From the NCBI GenBank assembly GCA_000827265.1, contig KN834788.1:62001-126000 (forward strand): DNA of 64,000 nucleotides. Direction: 5' to 3'. This DNA is from Collybiopsis luxurians FD-317 M1. Lineage: Eukaryota; Basidiomycota; Agaricomycetes; Agaricales; Omphalotaceae. The number at the start of each line of letters is the position of its first letter. Positions within the stretch are counted from its first letter, which is position 1. The notes under the pieces were generated by a model. It was given only the letters and a program-made list of their open reading frames with translations, was not told the origin of the DNA and did not search any database. Position numbers and translations under genes: made by a program. Below, piece after piece: positions 35,581 through 47,369 of the stretch.

Positions 35581-36958
35581 TTTGAAGCTGAGCTGGAAAT
35601 ATATAACAAGTCCAGAATAAAATGAAGGATTTGTTGTTACGCAGAATTTCATGCCATAATTTTCCATCTTTGGGAGTCTCAGGGCCATCTCATGTAATAC
35701 CTGCGAGGCTTGCTTGGCATATCCTCAATCCTGCAGATGCCCACTTCGATCATTTCTCCTCTTGCTCACTTCACTATGAGATCTTGTCTTATCCTTCATT
35801 GCATGGCCTAGGCTGTCCTAACATTGTCTGTTGTTTTCAGTAGGCTTATGTTTATTGGATGTGAATTTGCTTGTGTTTCATGTGCCCCTTCTCCTTGCAT
35901 TTGATGAAGTTAAGCTTTGTGGTAAATAGTAATCCACTTTCCTGAATTGCATATTTGTATCAGTTGGCTGGCATTTTCATTTTCAGCATTTTGAATGTGT
36001 CTTCACCTGCACCATCCCTTTTCTCTTCATTCCATATTGCACTACATTCATGGCCACTTCTAATGAGCTATGGCTGCACATTCCAGACTTGATAGCCTTC
36101 ACCCTGAAGTAAAATTGCCAAAAACTTCTGTCTGCCATCTTGTTGCTTGTTAATAAACCTATACAAAAATTATGCTTTATCTTCATGTGGCGTCATACTT
36201 ATATTCAATTGTGCTCTTGCTTTTTGTCTTTCTCTACTTCACCTTCTTTATTACATGCTGACATTTTGCCCAGAGTTTTGCATACTAGTTTTGGACAGCC
36301 TTCTCATACATGCTGATGTAGTTTGCAAGGCTGCTTTTCATCCTTGTTTGAAGCTGCATGAGATGCTATGGTAATTTTCATCCAGTTTCTCTCTCATCTG
36401 AAGTCTATAACCCTTTATCTATTTCAGTTGGACCACACGTTCTTTTCCTTTGCCTCTACATTCTCGTCCATGCGCCTCCAATTGATGCACTACATTGTCA
36501 AATTCCCCAGCAGATATCTTCACTTCGTTTGCCCCTACAGCTCCAAAAATTCTGAACTTCTTATGCAACAGTGCATTCAATGATGTTGCTCTCTCAACTT
36601 TCCCTACTATTGTCTCAGTGGAGTCAGTAGATGTTTCACTTGTTACCTTCACCCAAAGCTTGGTCAAATACCTACTGTATCACCTTCCAATGGTCTCAAC
36701 AGTGCTCAATACCACGGGCCGTGGTATTGAGGTCCTTCTGTATCTGCAGTGTACCGATATGTGGTGCTTGCTCAGAAACACAAACTACTAATGCCTCCCA
36801 AGATTTGTGTTGACACAGTTTGCCATTCCTCCTTTTTTTCACTCTATGTAAATGATCAATGTTGAGCTCACCAACAGTTATACTGTGGCCCTTGGTTTGT
36901 TATAATCTAAAGTGCAGGAATACCATTCTCTTCGCGAGATTGTATTCAATGACAACAT

Positions 36959-37460
36959 TAGTGATGTGCCGGCTGGGGACCGGCTCAGATAGCCCCGGCC
37001 AGGGCTCCCTGGAATCTTCAGCCGGGCCCTCATAGACGGCCAGGGCTTGGTTGAGGCTCAGGCCCTGGCCTCAGTGGTCCAGAGAATTTCAAGTGATATC
37101 AGTGAATTTTTTGTATGTTGTGACTGGCATCTATATATTTGACATATATTACTACAACCTTCATTACAAAAATACCAAACCTATGAAGATGAAATCTTAA
37201 ATAGTGAAGTCAGCATACAATGAGTCACATCTGACTAAGCACACTTGCTCTTTACAAATTTTTGCATAAAAAAGGGAGCACAGTGTGAATACCATTGAGT
37301 GCCTCAATGTAAAACAATTATTTCATCACCCTCGAACAGGAATTCTGCATCATGCACTTGGATTTTACTGGTGTTTTAACACTCTGGCAAGCCCTGGCCC
37401 AAGGCCCCAGCTGCCAGCTTACCAAAGTTCTGAGCTGGGCCCTGGGCCCTCTTCCGGGGA
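36959..37460 (+). repeat. GC-rich interspersed repeat, copy 2
   Basis: It begins TAGTGATGTGCCGGCTGGGG and contains GGCCAGGGCT and GGCTCAGGCCCTGG, then after a spacer CAAGCCCTGGCCCAAGG and GAGCTGGGCCCTGGG. It parallels copy 1 at 33012-34200. The right end and a target duplication were not found, so the copy may be truncated. Confidence 0.45.
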
Positions 37461-37792
37461 GCTCATCGAGTCATTCCAAGAGGATCTTATTCATTCCCTT
37501 CAAATGGATGCCCAGTTGAATCGCAGAAGGCTGCACCCGAATAGACCAGATTGTCGTACAAATTACGTATTCAGATTAGACTGACTAGAGGGCGTGCGCG
37601 GGCGACTGAGTGGGAAGTAGGTGGTCTGTAGAGTTGAAGGAACGCACTTGAGAAACCGAAGCGTGCGCTCCGAATGACGTATCAATGCAAGTACAAACAT
37701 ACTGGTACCCAGTGCCTAAATCAGGATAAGCGCCCCGAAAGTCCGTCTACATTTTCGCACAACCAGTACGTGAAGGCAAGCATTTAAATTCA

Positions 37793-39721
37793 TCACAAAT
37801 TATTCCCAGCACAAAATTCCTCAGCTTTCTTCAGAGCCAGCGCAAAACCATTCAATAAGCTTGAACGATCCTCCATTCCAACGCTAATACGAACCTGTAA
37901 TTCGTGTCAGCTACGTGGCTTTCAGTTCGAAAAAATCTCAAACTTACCAAGGTTTCATCCAAATAATGCTCCTTCACCCAAGCCTTCTTCTCAGGTGGAA
38001 ATGCTATTGCCGTGAATGGGGTAACAAGGGTAACAACAGCTCCGAGGCTTGGGCCTTTACCGCAGGGCAGAGTAGAGTAGAACACTTTTGCAACCTCTAG
38101 AGATGTGAACGAGACAGACATTAGACTGCCATATCCTGGCTTGCAGGAGGAAATGTCGCCAGTTCCACTCCTCCAGCATTGTTCGTAATTTTCTCGGTCC
38201 TGGTATTTTGGATAAAAGACCTCCTTGATAATATGGCCGCTTCCGACATTCCCCGATGCGACAGATTGGGCATAGAACATGTCACTGAGGGCTTCCGCAT
38301 TACGATTCATTGCTGCAACACGTTCTTCCATTCCACGTGAGTTCATTTCCATGACCAACGCATCGGTTTCGAAATAAATATCCTCATAGGTGGCGTCCAG
38401 GTATTGCTTCCAGTCCTTGTAGAACCGGGAATTAGCATTTAGCATTAACCTAGAGAAACGCGACAATCATGCATCATAGCATACAAATAAAGTATGACGG
38501 AAAGCTTACGCTCCACCCAGAACATTTGCAAGCCCACTGAACATCTTGGTAAGGCTGCTGATCACCAGATCCGCATAAGGCAGGACTTGGATATTCAGGT
38601 GGGATCCTACAGTTTCGTCAATGACCAGAGGAATTCCGTATTTATCTGCTAAAGCTCGAAGATGTGGAAGGTTCGCACTCTGTAGATTAGGATTTGCTGG
38701 GAAGTCAGTAAAGATTCCTAGAACCGCTGGACATTCGGCTGAGCCAGTAGCAAGTAGCTTTTCCAGGTCATCGGTGGTGTTCGTCGTGAAGAAGTAGTAT
38801 CCGGGGCTGGTAAGGTCTAATAGTTTGTATGAATCGACGTACAGGATGCTTAAGATAGAACGAATTAGAATAAACACCACAGTGCAATGTCGACTTACTT
38901 GACATGCGCCGTCTTGATAGATTCCATACTTTTGCGTTGTCCAATCGTTCCCCGAAGTATCAGATGAGCGTTCCATACAGCACTCATTCCCGATGGATAA
39001 ATGTATACGTCTGTATGAGAAATGGTAGGAACCCCTCTGATATTTCTTCCTTGCTCGTCGAGAACTCCGGCAAAGCGCTTGCGAATGGCATCTTTAGCTT
39101 GCACAACGTCTCTGAGAGGTTTACGTTGTGTGTAATAGTCCGAGAATATATGTCCTTGGAGTGGGGGTAACCCAAGGTCGTCACATTGACTTCCTTGAAT
39201 TCGGCGAAGACACGCTTCAGCTAGGCGACTAGAAATACCCTCACCAGCAAACGTCCAAAATTTCATTGCTTTCTCGTCCTGCTCCTTTGGATATATGACC
39301 GCAAATATTTGCTGTGAACATGGGGCCAGGGCTAGTTTGGTAATGGAACGAACGTCGATTTTGGAGGTATCCTGAGGGAAATAACGAGCAATAAAGGCAC
39401 GACAGGTCTCGGCTGCCCGGAGTGATGGATATAGTTGACACTCTTCATCCTCGGATATGCCACTAGAGCGTTTGATAAACCCAACTAGCTGGAAGGGGCG
39501 ATATGAAATATTCAACGATGGGCATACAAAAACTCTCGAACCTCTTTTACACGGGGATGCAGGACAAATCGGGGATATGTTGCTTCGAGCGCGTCAAAGA
39601 GCTCCTTCTTGCTCACAGCAAAATCGGTATTGTCGTTCCACTCTGGCAGGGAATGGACAATGGAGTGAGGAGTGTTGGGTGGAATTGCATGAGCCAGCGG
39701 TGGAGACTCTTGGAGGAGCAT
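37793..39721 (-). CDS. Cystathionine gamma-synthase-like PLP enzyme (Cys/Met metabolism, STR2 type)
   Basis: Five exons (39721-39542, 39488-38899, 38848-38510, 38449-37948, 37894-37793) give 570 aa. N-terminal A-I-P-P-N-T-P-H and Y-P-R-F-V-L-H-P are typical of the long fungal STR2 form. Catalytic features are I-P-L-V-I-D-E-T (Asp334, pairing with the PLP nitrogen) and S-S-L-T-K-M-F-S-G (Lys358, Schiff base). Enzymes of this gamma class replace the activated side group of O-acyl-homoserine with a nucleophile, normally cysteine, giving cystathionine. Two earlier in-frame ATGs (39784, about 39826) exist; the start at M-L-L-Q-E-S was chosen by family length. It lies 465 bases upstream of, and on the same strand as, nothing but the ODC2 3' end side, so the two genes form a tandem. 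It may be a housekeeping STR2 or a recruited paralogue. Confidence 0.85.
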
Positions 39722-40184
39722 CTTAAAGTTTGGATACTTCAAGGGGCGGGAATTCTTCAAAAAGATATAAGCTCGACGACTCATGAAAAGCGCTGAATTT
39801 TCCGTGCTCTTTCCTGGGTTTCTCATTTCACAAATCAGGCTCATCCGGCCTTCCGACCGCCTGATGGAAGACGGAATAATAAAAAGCTACATTTTAGAAA
39901 TCAGCAAGAATTTTGATACTGAAAGTAATTGCGGCCATATCGTTCCAAGAAAATACTCAGGAGACATACGCCTGTTTAAGGTGGGAAACACAATCTATAT
40001 CCACTATTTCAACATCATTTCATACGCTCAAGATATCCTCGGAGCAGGTTGTGCCGATTGTCTATAAATAATGAATTTCGAAGAAAGATTTCTGACGACG
40101 ACTTGCGGGTACTCCAAGAGAATCCAGCATTGTGACTACGGAAAAATCCATCAACGATTATAGATTCAAGAATTCTAAAAATTT
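39722..40184. promoter_or_regulatory. Spacer between ODC2 3' end and the gamma-synthase gene
   Basis: About 460 bases that must hold the end of the ODC2 transcript and the promoter of the gamma-synthase-like gene, both on the minus strand. No recognisable site is seen. An open plus-strand frame at 39783-40067 has no domain. Confidence 0.35.
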
Positions 40185-41670
40185 TCAGACATCGTGTGTA
40201 GTAAAGTCCCTAAGCTTAGTGAAAGAAACAGTGGTTTTGGACTCTGAATCAGAATTCCTCTCCTTCGTGAAGCGCATGAGAGCCCGATAAACTTCCTCTC
40301 CGTCTTCTCCCTCCCCTGTCGCATGGACAACAGGGCCCACTTCACAGCCATTGAATTTCGTAGCCAGGCAAGCTGTGTACGCACCCATGTTTGGAAAAGC
40401 CAGCCAATCACCGATGCGCAATCCACTGGGAAGCAACGTGTTGGGCGACACCAAGTCGACCGAGTCGCATGTGGGACCCCAGAGGCTTGAAGGTACAAGT
40501 TCAGACGAGTCGAACGCCAGATCAAACTTGCCGCCCATAGAGACAACATATGGATGAACGGGTCGGTGGTCTGCGACTACGTTGGCTAACCCTCCGTAAA
40601 TGCCATCGCTAATATAGTCTAGAGAGTTCATTTCAGCAAGTCCTTTTAGAGATTGATCAGTACGTACACATGAGGGGAGCGGGTGTATCACCAGACGTTC
40701 GGTCATAACCACTTTCCCAAGGGAGACGGCGGGCGATGATACTAGTAGCATAAGTAAATGACGGAAAAGCGTGAAAACGTCCCGGCTCTGCAATGACTTC
40801 AAAGCCACGAGGACGAGTGGAAATGGGAAAGTAGTCATTGATAGCTTGTTTAACCACAGCAGCGACGGTTTCAAAAATACTAGCATCGGATCCTTGAACA
40901 GGGCTGTCGTCAAATCCACCGCCCAAGTCTAAGACGGTAAAGTCATAACCCATGTCTCGAGCAACGGCAAATGCTTCTTTCGAGCGCCAAATTGCATCTC
41001 GAAAGACATCTGGCTTATAACAGCTGCTACCAACATGAAATGATACCCCTATGACTTCTAACTGAAGAGTACGCGCCCTCTCAAGCAGAGCTGGCACAAC
41101 ATTTAGAGGTGCACCATACTTCTTGCCAAGAGGGAATGGGCTCCCACTGTCGTCCGTAAGAAGGCGCAAGAGAAGACGAGATCGTGGATGAAAACGGGCC
41201 ATCTTCTCCAATTCGTCACTATTGTCAAAGGTAGACATCCGAACGTTATGCTCAGCAGCATATCGAACGTCACCGCTAAACTTGCATGGATTGGCAAATA
41301 AGATGCTATCACCACTATCTGGGTGATTTCCAAGTGCCTCAAGAGTGGCCTCGATCTCGGAAACTGATGCGCAGTCAAAGCCTGCACCAAGGGCAGCGAG
41401 CAGGCGTATAACATATGGGTCAGGGTTGACCTTCAAGGCTGATTTTGACAGTGTCAGATTAGTAAAAAGCATTTCGAATAATTTTAACCAACCATAGAAG
41501 GGGCGGAATGGAAGATGTTGCATCCAACGTAGATGCTGGCGATAGATCTTTGATAAGTCTGCGACGAAGAAGGAGTTATGGGTTTGTACATCGTTGTCGA
41601 ATGTCTTTGCGACTTCTCTCTCAAGCAGCAGGCGGGCATCGCCGTGGAAGAGCGGCGGGAGAGACTGCAT
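40185..41670 (-). CDS. Ornithine-decarboxylase-like PLP enzyme with catalytic Cys kept (ODC2)
   Basis: Three exons (41670-41493, 41438-40668, 40618-40185) give 460 aa. The PLP lysine is in A-L-K-V-N-P-D-P (Lys62). S-F-H-V-G-S-S, L-D-L-G-G-G-F, A-E-P-G-R-F and Y-Y-I-S-D-G-I-Y-G-G (Asp321) follow in order, and W-G-P-T-C-D-S-V-D supplies the catalytic Cys367. All residues expected for an active group IV amino acid decarboxylase are present. The intron after P-F-Y-G stays in an open frame but is needed to restore the lysine motif. It shares intron positions with ODC1, so the two are paralogues. It lies between the gamma-synthase-like gene and a divergent acetyltransferase gene. It could be the organism's housekeeping ODC or a cluster enzyme. 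Confidence 0.9.
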
Positions 41671-42091
41671 TGGAGATTGAAATTACCGGAAGGACATTTT
41701 TAAACAGTTCTGAATTCCCGGGCTTGAACAGATCTAAAAAAATTAGTACGCTCGCTCAAGCAATCTGGTACGTCGTCTGCAGTCCTGCTCAGGCGAATCG
41801 GAACCACGGTAATTCGTCCTGGCACAGCGTAAATACATGGACCGAATATCCAAATTAGATAGATTGACGATGCTTCGAAGAAATTCTGTCAGCAATACTT
41901 GGAAAGAAGACCAGATTTCGAGAACAGTAACTGATGGTGAGAGTCAAGTGAGAGTGTTGGAAGAAGGGCCGATAAGGACGGCCCGCACCAACGCGGCTAG
42001 TTCGCGTGAGTAGCATAGCGCGACCTGGTCGTCTTGACTTATATACTTTCTTCAACGTGCTGCACCTCCTTACACCGGAAAGCGGGAGCCC
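41671..42091. promoter_or_regulatory. Divergent promoter region, ODC2 / GNAT
   Basis: A 421-base spacer between start codons of outward-transcribed genes, short enough for a shared promoter. No known factor site is recognised. Confidence 0.4.
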
Positions 42092-43116
42092 ATGAATACC
42101 GAACAATTTACAATCAGGGAAGCTAGAGATGAAGAGCTGATGGAGGTTATACAAGTCCTTTCCGAAGGGTTTACCGAAGATCCAGTCAATAACTACATTG
42201 GGGGGGTCAAGGCAGTGCGTGGCTTTCATGATCTTAATTTATGAACACTTTAAAAGAAAAGTATTGTATATCAATAGAGAATACAAGTATCAGACACTTC
42301 GTTCGATTTTCGCGCTCTAAGAGCATTCATGAACTGGCAAGTTCGCATTTCACGCATCCACTGCGGAGGCCGAATCATGATAGCGGTGGATCGAGTAGGT
42401 GGAAAAGACAGGATTATTGCAGGATCTATCTGGAATGCCCCTGGAAAGCGCGTTCAGTTTTCACTCAAAGAGCTTATGCCCTTATACCATGCTGGAACTC
42501 TTGATGTCCTACGTTATTGGGGTTTGTCAGGCGTTAAGGCAAGATTTCTGGTTTCAGATTCTCCTGGTCTAAATCTGATCTTTTACAGCGAATGATCGCT
42601 TACTTTCCAAAAGCAGAAGCGGTCTTCGAAGAAGAATGGAGACAAAGAAACATTGCCACATCAATAGACGACACTTGGCAGTGCTGGACAGTCGTTGTAT
42701 TACCAGCTTATCGGGGAAAAGGTATAAATCTTATGATAAAAGCGGGGCTATAGCTTATGTTCTGCAGGTTTGCTTACGAGTCTATTTCGCGAGTTTTTCA
42801 GCTTTGCCCCTGACAAAACTCTTGTGCTGGAAGCTACGTCTGAGGACGCGAGAGACAAGTATAAGCACCTGGGCTTTGAGGTATGCATCGAGCATCGATC
42901 ATTCTGGCAGGATCCGGTACGGCTGTTTACCCTAAATTCAGACTTTGGAGACTGTACATTATGGTCAAGGGAGGACTGATGGAGCGGGGATAGTTGCGTC
43001 CGGCGAAAAAGCTACAGGATTCAAAGTCTACCCAATGGTTCGGGTGAGTTCAAAAAATCTTATTGGAGCTGCAAACGTAGACCGTGAAGATTCATTTCTA
43101 GTGGGGGATACACTGA
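42092..43116 (+). CDS. GNAT-family N-acetyltransferase
   Basis: Six exons (42092-42214, 42278-42538, 42589-42721, 42768-42880, 42942-43043, 43102-43116) give about 248 aa. The acetyl-CoA pyrophosphate loop is in V-L-P-A-Y-R-G-K-G-L-L (about 164-175), and Y-K-H-L-G-F-E marks the last GNAT strand region. The final exon encodes only W-G-I-H. The second intron can start with GC at 42539 or with a weak GT at 42533; both keep frame and change length by two residues. GNAT enzymes acetylate primary amines. Here, next to a decarboxylase that would make an amine, N-acetylation of the pathway amine is plausible. A general antibiotic- or polyamine-type acetyltransferase is the alternative. Confidence 0.82.
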
Positions 43117-43297
43117 GATGGACTGGGCGTTGCAGTAACTCTAAACTCTAATACGTCGATATATTCATTGCACACTTCCCTACAGGGGACATTGAATACA
43201 AGTCAAATATTTAATCCGCATCACTACAATCCCCGGGGTGACGTCGGTAGTGCAAGTTGCATCTTCAAATAACATGAACCTCCTTAATGAAACTAGT

Positions 43298-45821
43298 TCA
43301 AATCTTTGAAGTGTGAGGTGATTCATCTCCATCCAAGTCATATGCGTTGGCCACATTCATGTCTGGAGGGCCTTTAAAATGGCGACTTCCACCTGAATTT
43401 CCTTTTCAGTCAGCTGCGAGCTTCTAGCTCTGAAAGCTCTGAGACGTTTACTCACGAACAACGTAGTAGACAGCACTAATGACTGCAAAACCAACGAAGA
43501 TTGCAGATGCGTAATCTGAGCAACTGAATGAGTTCCAATTAAAATGGTGCCGCACGAAGAGTACTTACTCATATTCTGGGCGGATGTAGGAATTGTTAAG
43601 GGCATCGAGAGCAGTACCATTTGTAGAAGAACCCAAAGAACGGTTAGAACATTGAACAATGGGCCCCACCGCCCAAGCTTAAATGGAGCGTCGAGGATAT
43701 CCTTTCGACCGTTTCCAAGCGAGATGGCCACTGGCATAGCATAAGATGCGGTCAGACAGATTATTCCAATCCCGACAAATGAGTTGAATGCTGTTGTAGA
43801 ACCAAGATCGATGAGCCCCAATAAGGCCTGGATGATTAAAGATAGCAATAGCGCGGGAATTGGAACTCCTCCACGAATATCGTTAACGTGAGACCAGATA
43901 TTGTGGAAAGGGATCGCTTTGTCACGAGCGAATGACCAAGTAGCTCGGGATGTAGTGGTATTGATAGGAATGTAGGCGAATATGCAGGCTATGAAGACTA
44001 CAAGAACATCACGATCTCAGACTGATGCGAATCAGCTTTGGATGCAAAAGAACGTACTGAGTAGCCACTAACTCGATTTCAGCTGAGGTTAACGATTCCC
44101 AGAAAAATAATGACGTACCATACCAAGTGCTCCGGCATTGGATCCCATTACCAGTCGAAAGAGGAGCGCAGCAGGCTGGTTAACTACAATGAATGGTAAG
44201 GAAAGACGTACTCAACCCCAAACTTCACACTTACGAACAACGAGGTCTCCAATATTGGAGACAGGAAGTGTAAAAACAATAGGGAGGATGGTCATGATGC
44301 CCATTATGAGAGCAAGTGGGATAGTCCAAACGATCGCTCTCGGTATATTGACGGAAGGATTCTTCGCTTCCTCCGCCATTGGTGTGACTACAGTGATTGA
44401 TCTGAGTATAGGCCGGATCATGGTGAAGTAAGTTCACGTACTCATTCCAACTGCGACGAATGTGTAAACTACCGATCACCAGATGAGAAGCATAATGGGG
44501 TGCTACAGTATGAGCCTTACCTCCCTATTAAACCAAATAAACCAAATAAACCAAATTAGATCAGACGTTCGGAGAAACATGAACAGGAAGAAAAAAATAC
44601 CGGAAGTAAGCCTATGATAAATGCCCACCCTGGAGTCCAGCCCGAGAAGGAGACGTCGAAATGACCGAATGCGAATGCCGCGGAGCGCCTGCCAGCTTCG
44701 GCTTTGGAAGAAATACTGATAAGGAGAACTGTAGAGAGTGAGTCCGATGTGATATCTGTACTGCCTAGGCATGAGCTCACTGATGAGGCTTGTAAGACCG
44801 TACCCTGCGGCACATGCCTGAAGCCAAGGTAAGAGATTGCAAAGGAATGGGCATTATCCGTACTTCTACCGCCGGGAGATATTCGTTTCCGAATATACAG
44901 ACGACGCCCGCGAAGATGATGAATGCGAGTAGAATAAGGTCTTATCCTGTTCAGCGCAGAAGCCTTGATGAATGGCTCAACTACGTACATGTGTGCCAGC
45001 GTTGGGGAACATAGTCTGGACGGAAGATTTGGACCAGAGTTGTGACGAGTTGCGCCATAGCCTATATACGATGGTTTAATATAAACAAATATTCTGAAAG
45101 AAGCGGTAGTTTACCGTAACAGCACTCAGTGTTATTGTCCACATTCCGACGAGGAATAACCATCCATTGATCCAAGCGTAAAGTGTCCGCCTCCTCGGTG
45201 AAGCAAGCTGATAGCTCCAATAGTATGTACCTGCAGAAGTAGGGTATTTGGAGCTGATTTCCGCCAATGAAAACGCAAGTGGAACGGTCAAGATACCGCT
45301 TAGGACGAAGCTGGAAGTGTAGGCTGTCAGTCCAAAAGACCCCTTAATGCGGCGATAACGTACGGACCCCCACAGCATAGTAGCCGGTCCGCCGCATATT
45401 AGCGATGTTGCTAAAGGAGTAATCATTGCTGCAGCTAATGTAGAGTCTTAACAAGCCTAAATTTATAGTGGTGTAGTTTGAAGAACTTACGGAGGCCAAT
45501 AATTGCTAAAGTGTATCAAACGAAAATCATATATCTTAAGTAAGTAGCTGAACAAATTGCAACCTACCCAGAATCACTATTAGATATCAGCCATTTTGTA
45601 AGTGATACTTCACCAGAAAAGTCAGGTTGTTGAAGAGACTCACTAAATAAAAGATTGAAAATACCGCGAGTCTGAATGAATAAGATATCAGGATAGTAGA
45701 CGGTGACTGAGCTAATATGCCTTACCCTGGTCAACTGCTGATCATAGCCTAGTAGCTTTAATTTTGCCGCAGCTGTAGGATCGTTGTCGTTGATAACTAT
45801 GCTTGGGAGTGAGCCTGACAT
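43298..45821 (-). CDS. APC-family amino acid permease, 18 exons (APC1)
   Basis: Exons: 45821-45726, 45671-45644, 45576-45568, 45505-45491, 45434-45368, 45310-45115, 45061-44989, 44940-44864, 44817-44781, 44728-44601, 44524-44521, 44468-44442, 44387-44235, 44183-44119, 44067-44058, 43997-43569, 43515-43456, 43392-43298; 522 aa, about twelve hydrophobic segments. Family marks are S-L-A-E-I-S-S-K-Y-P-T-S-A-G-T-Y-Y-W, E-A-K-N-P-S-V-N-I-P-R-A and S-R-A-T-W-S-F-A-R-D-K-A-I-P, as in fungal GABA/choline/amino acid permeases. Micro-exons of 4, 9, 10 and 15 nt are each needed to keep the frame and match the paralogue APC2. Likely a plasma-membrane transporter; substrate unknown. Confidence 0.88.
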
Positions 45822-47369
45822 AGTAGCGTGGAGAGCAAATTTTTCTGGGTAGGACTAATGGTGTCAGTGAAGATAACCCTTTCAAGCTCAACGGAGGTCG
45901 ATTTGCCTCTCACGACCTTGGTCCCTCGGCTGAAAGATTTTGGAGGACGGGGCGATTTCGTTCAGAGGAGGGTTTGTATTCTCAGGCCTCATTTGACGAC
46001 GCAATTTCTAGATCTCAATCTAAGGCGCCACCTTTATCAAAGCTCAGCTTCGCGTGAAAGACGGCGAAAGCGAAGATGAAAAATTCCGTAGGGTCTTCCA
46101 AGGTGAGCATCGTGTGAGTTGATATTTGGGGCTTTTTCCATTCAGGCACTTCGTTATCTAGCCATTTCTCGCAACTGAGTATAGAATCGTTCTTGCTGAG
46201 CCTTTGACCTACTCAAGCTCAAACGTTATATTTCGTCCGCTCCTCGTTTTGGAAGGATTATACGGCATCCTCCATGATATGAACCCCGGAACAGATTATG
46301 TCTTCTGGGAATCCAATCTGGGATTCTGGCCGCACTACCGGTGCGATAGTCCCGAGAATAGCCCTACCCTATTATAATCTCCGGAACCCATACCCCAACT
46401 ATGAACAAAGGCTGTGAGCATATGATCTATTCATCACGGATGCAGAGGTACGCCATTGCGTCAAGGCTGGATGTAGGAAGTGAAGTCGATCCCTTCCTTC
46501 AGCCATACGCCTCGGTGAGAAGGTTTCTTCTGGCGTGAGAAACTATGAACGTCGACGATCTTCTTCCGTTGGCAGCTGAAGCTTCAATAATGAGGCACTC
46601 ATATGTAAAACAAGGGTGCTAACGAGAACTTCATTGTATCATAGATTAGTCACGCTGTGCCCCTCCTTGAAGGCTTCGATGAATACTTTCCAGGGTTGCG
46701 GCTGCGTGGCCTATCCGTTCTTCATGTCCGTGGATTGATAGCTTGCTCCCTAGTTTCCATGTCGTTCTTTTGAACAATCATTTACGATCTCTGTGTCAAA
46801 CGCGAGGTGAAATCAGAAGGTAGGTTCCCGCATGAACAATAAATTCTCCATTTCCAGGTTGATCGATATTTCTGGTTCTCTTTTCTGGGGGACAGAAAAA
46901 AAGCGTACGAGTATTCTACCTGTCGTCAGTAGGAGCGCTCAACTGCCCGCTTTCTTCCACAATTGAATGCACCGGATTTACGGGGCATTAGTTGATTTTA
47001 GATTACCACTAGCACCGCAATCTGTTCAAATTCTTAAGTTTGAGTTTGTGCAATCGTGCTACCACCTCTGGACCCTCCGAACTTGGCTACATACTAAGCT
47101 CAAGCTTTTCGCACTAGTTCCACTAGACTTAATTTTCACTATGACTCTTTTGCGGAGGCAGCACAGACCCTGATATCACGAATTAGGCCGCTCGGGAGTG
47201 GGTGTTGTATACTGGGCGGCAGAATAATGAATTGAAAGAATTGCATGGTCGGCAACGCCTCACGTTACATTTAGTCTGGTCGGCTACCGCACCGGTTTTC
47301 AAATTCCCACCTTTAGTTAAAGCACCACTCATGTTTCCACCTTTCCTTGAACAATATTCTCTTTCAACC
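45822..47369. promoter_or_regulatory. Divergent spacer between the two permease genes
   Basis: 1.55 kb between outward-facing start codons. Open frames within it show no domain. No repeat or recognised factor site stands out. Confidence 0.4.

Noticed and set aside
36419..36667. Short frames on both strands at 35.6-36.8 kb
   Set aside because: They overlap each other, have no domain and lie in repeat-rich DNA.
44231..44479. Alternative minus-strand frame inside APC1
   Set aside because: It reads through a splice acceptor and loses the permease motif; the 27-nt exon plus the next exon match the paralogue.
44760..44817. First APC1 model with a 14-nt exon and acceptor at 44761
   Set aside because: It gave a polar segment in a membrane helix. 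The 37-nt exon ending at 44781 is hydrophobic and agrees in position and phase with APC2.
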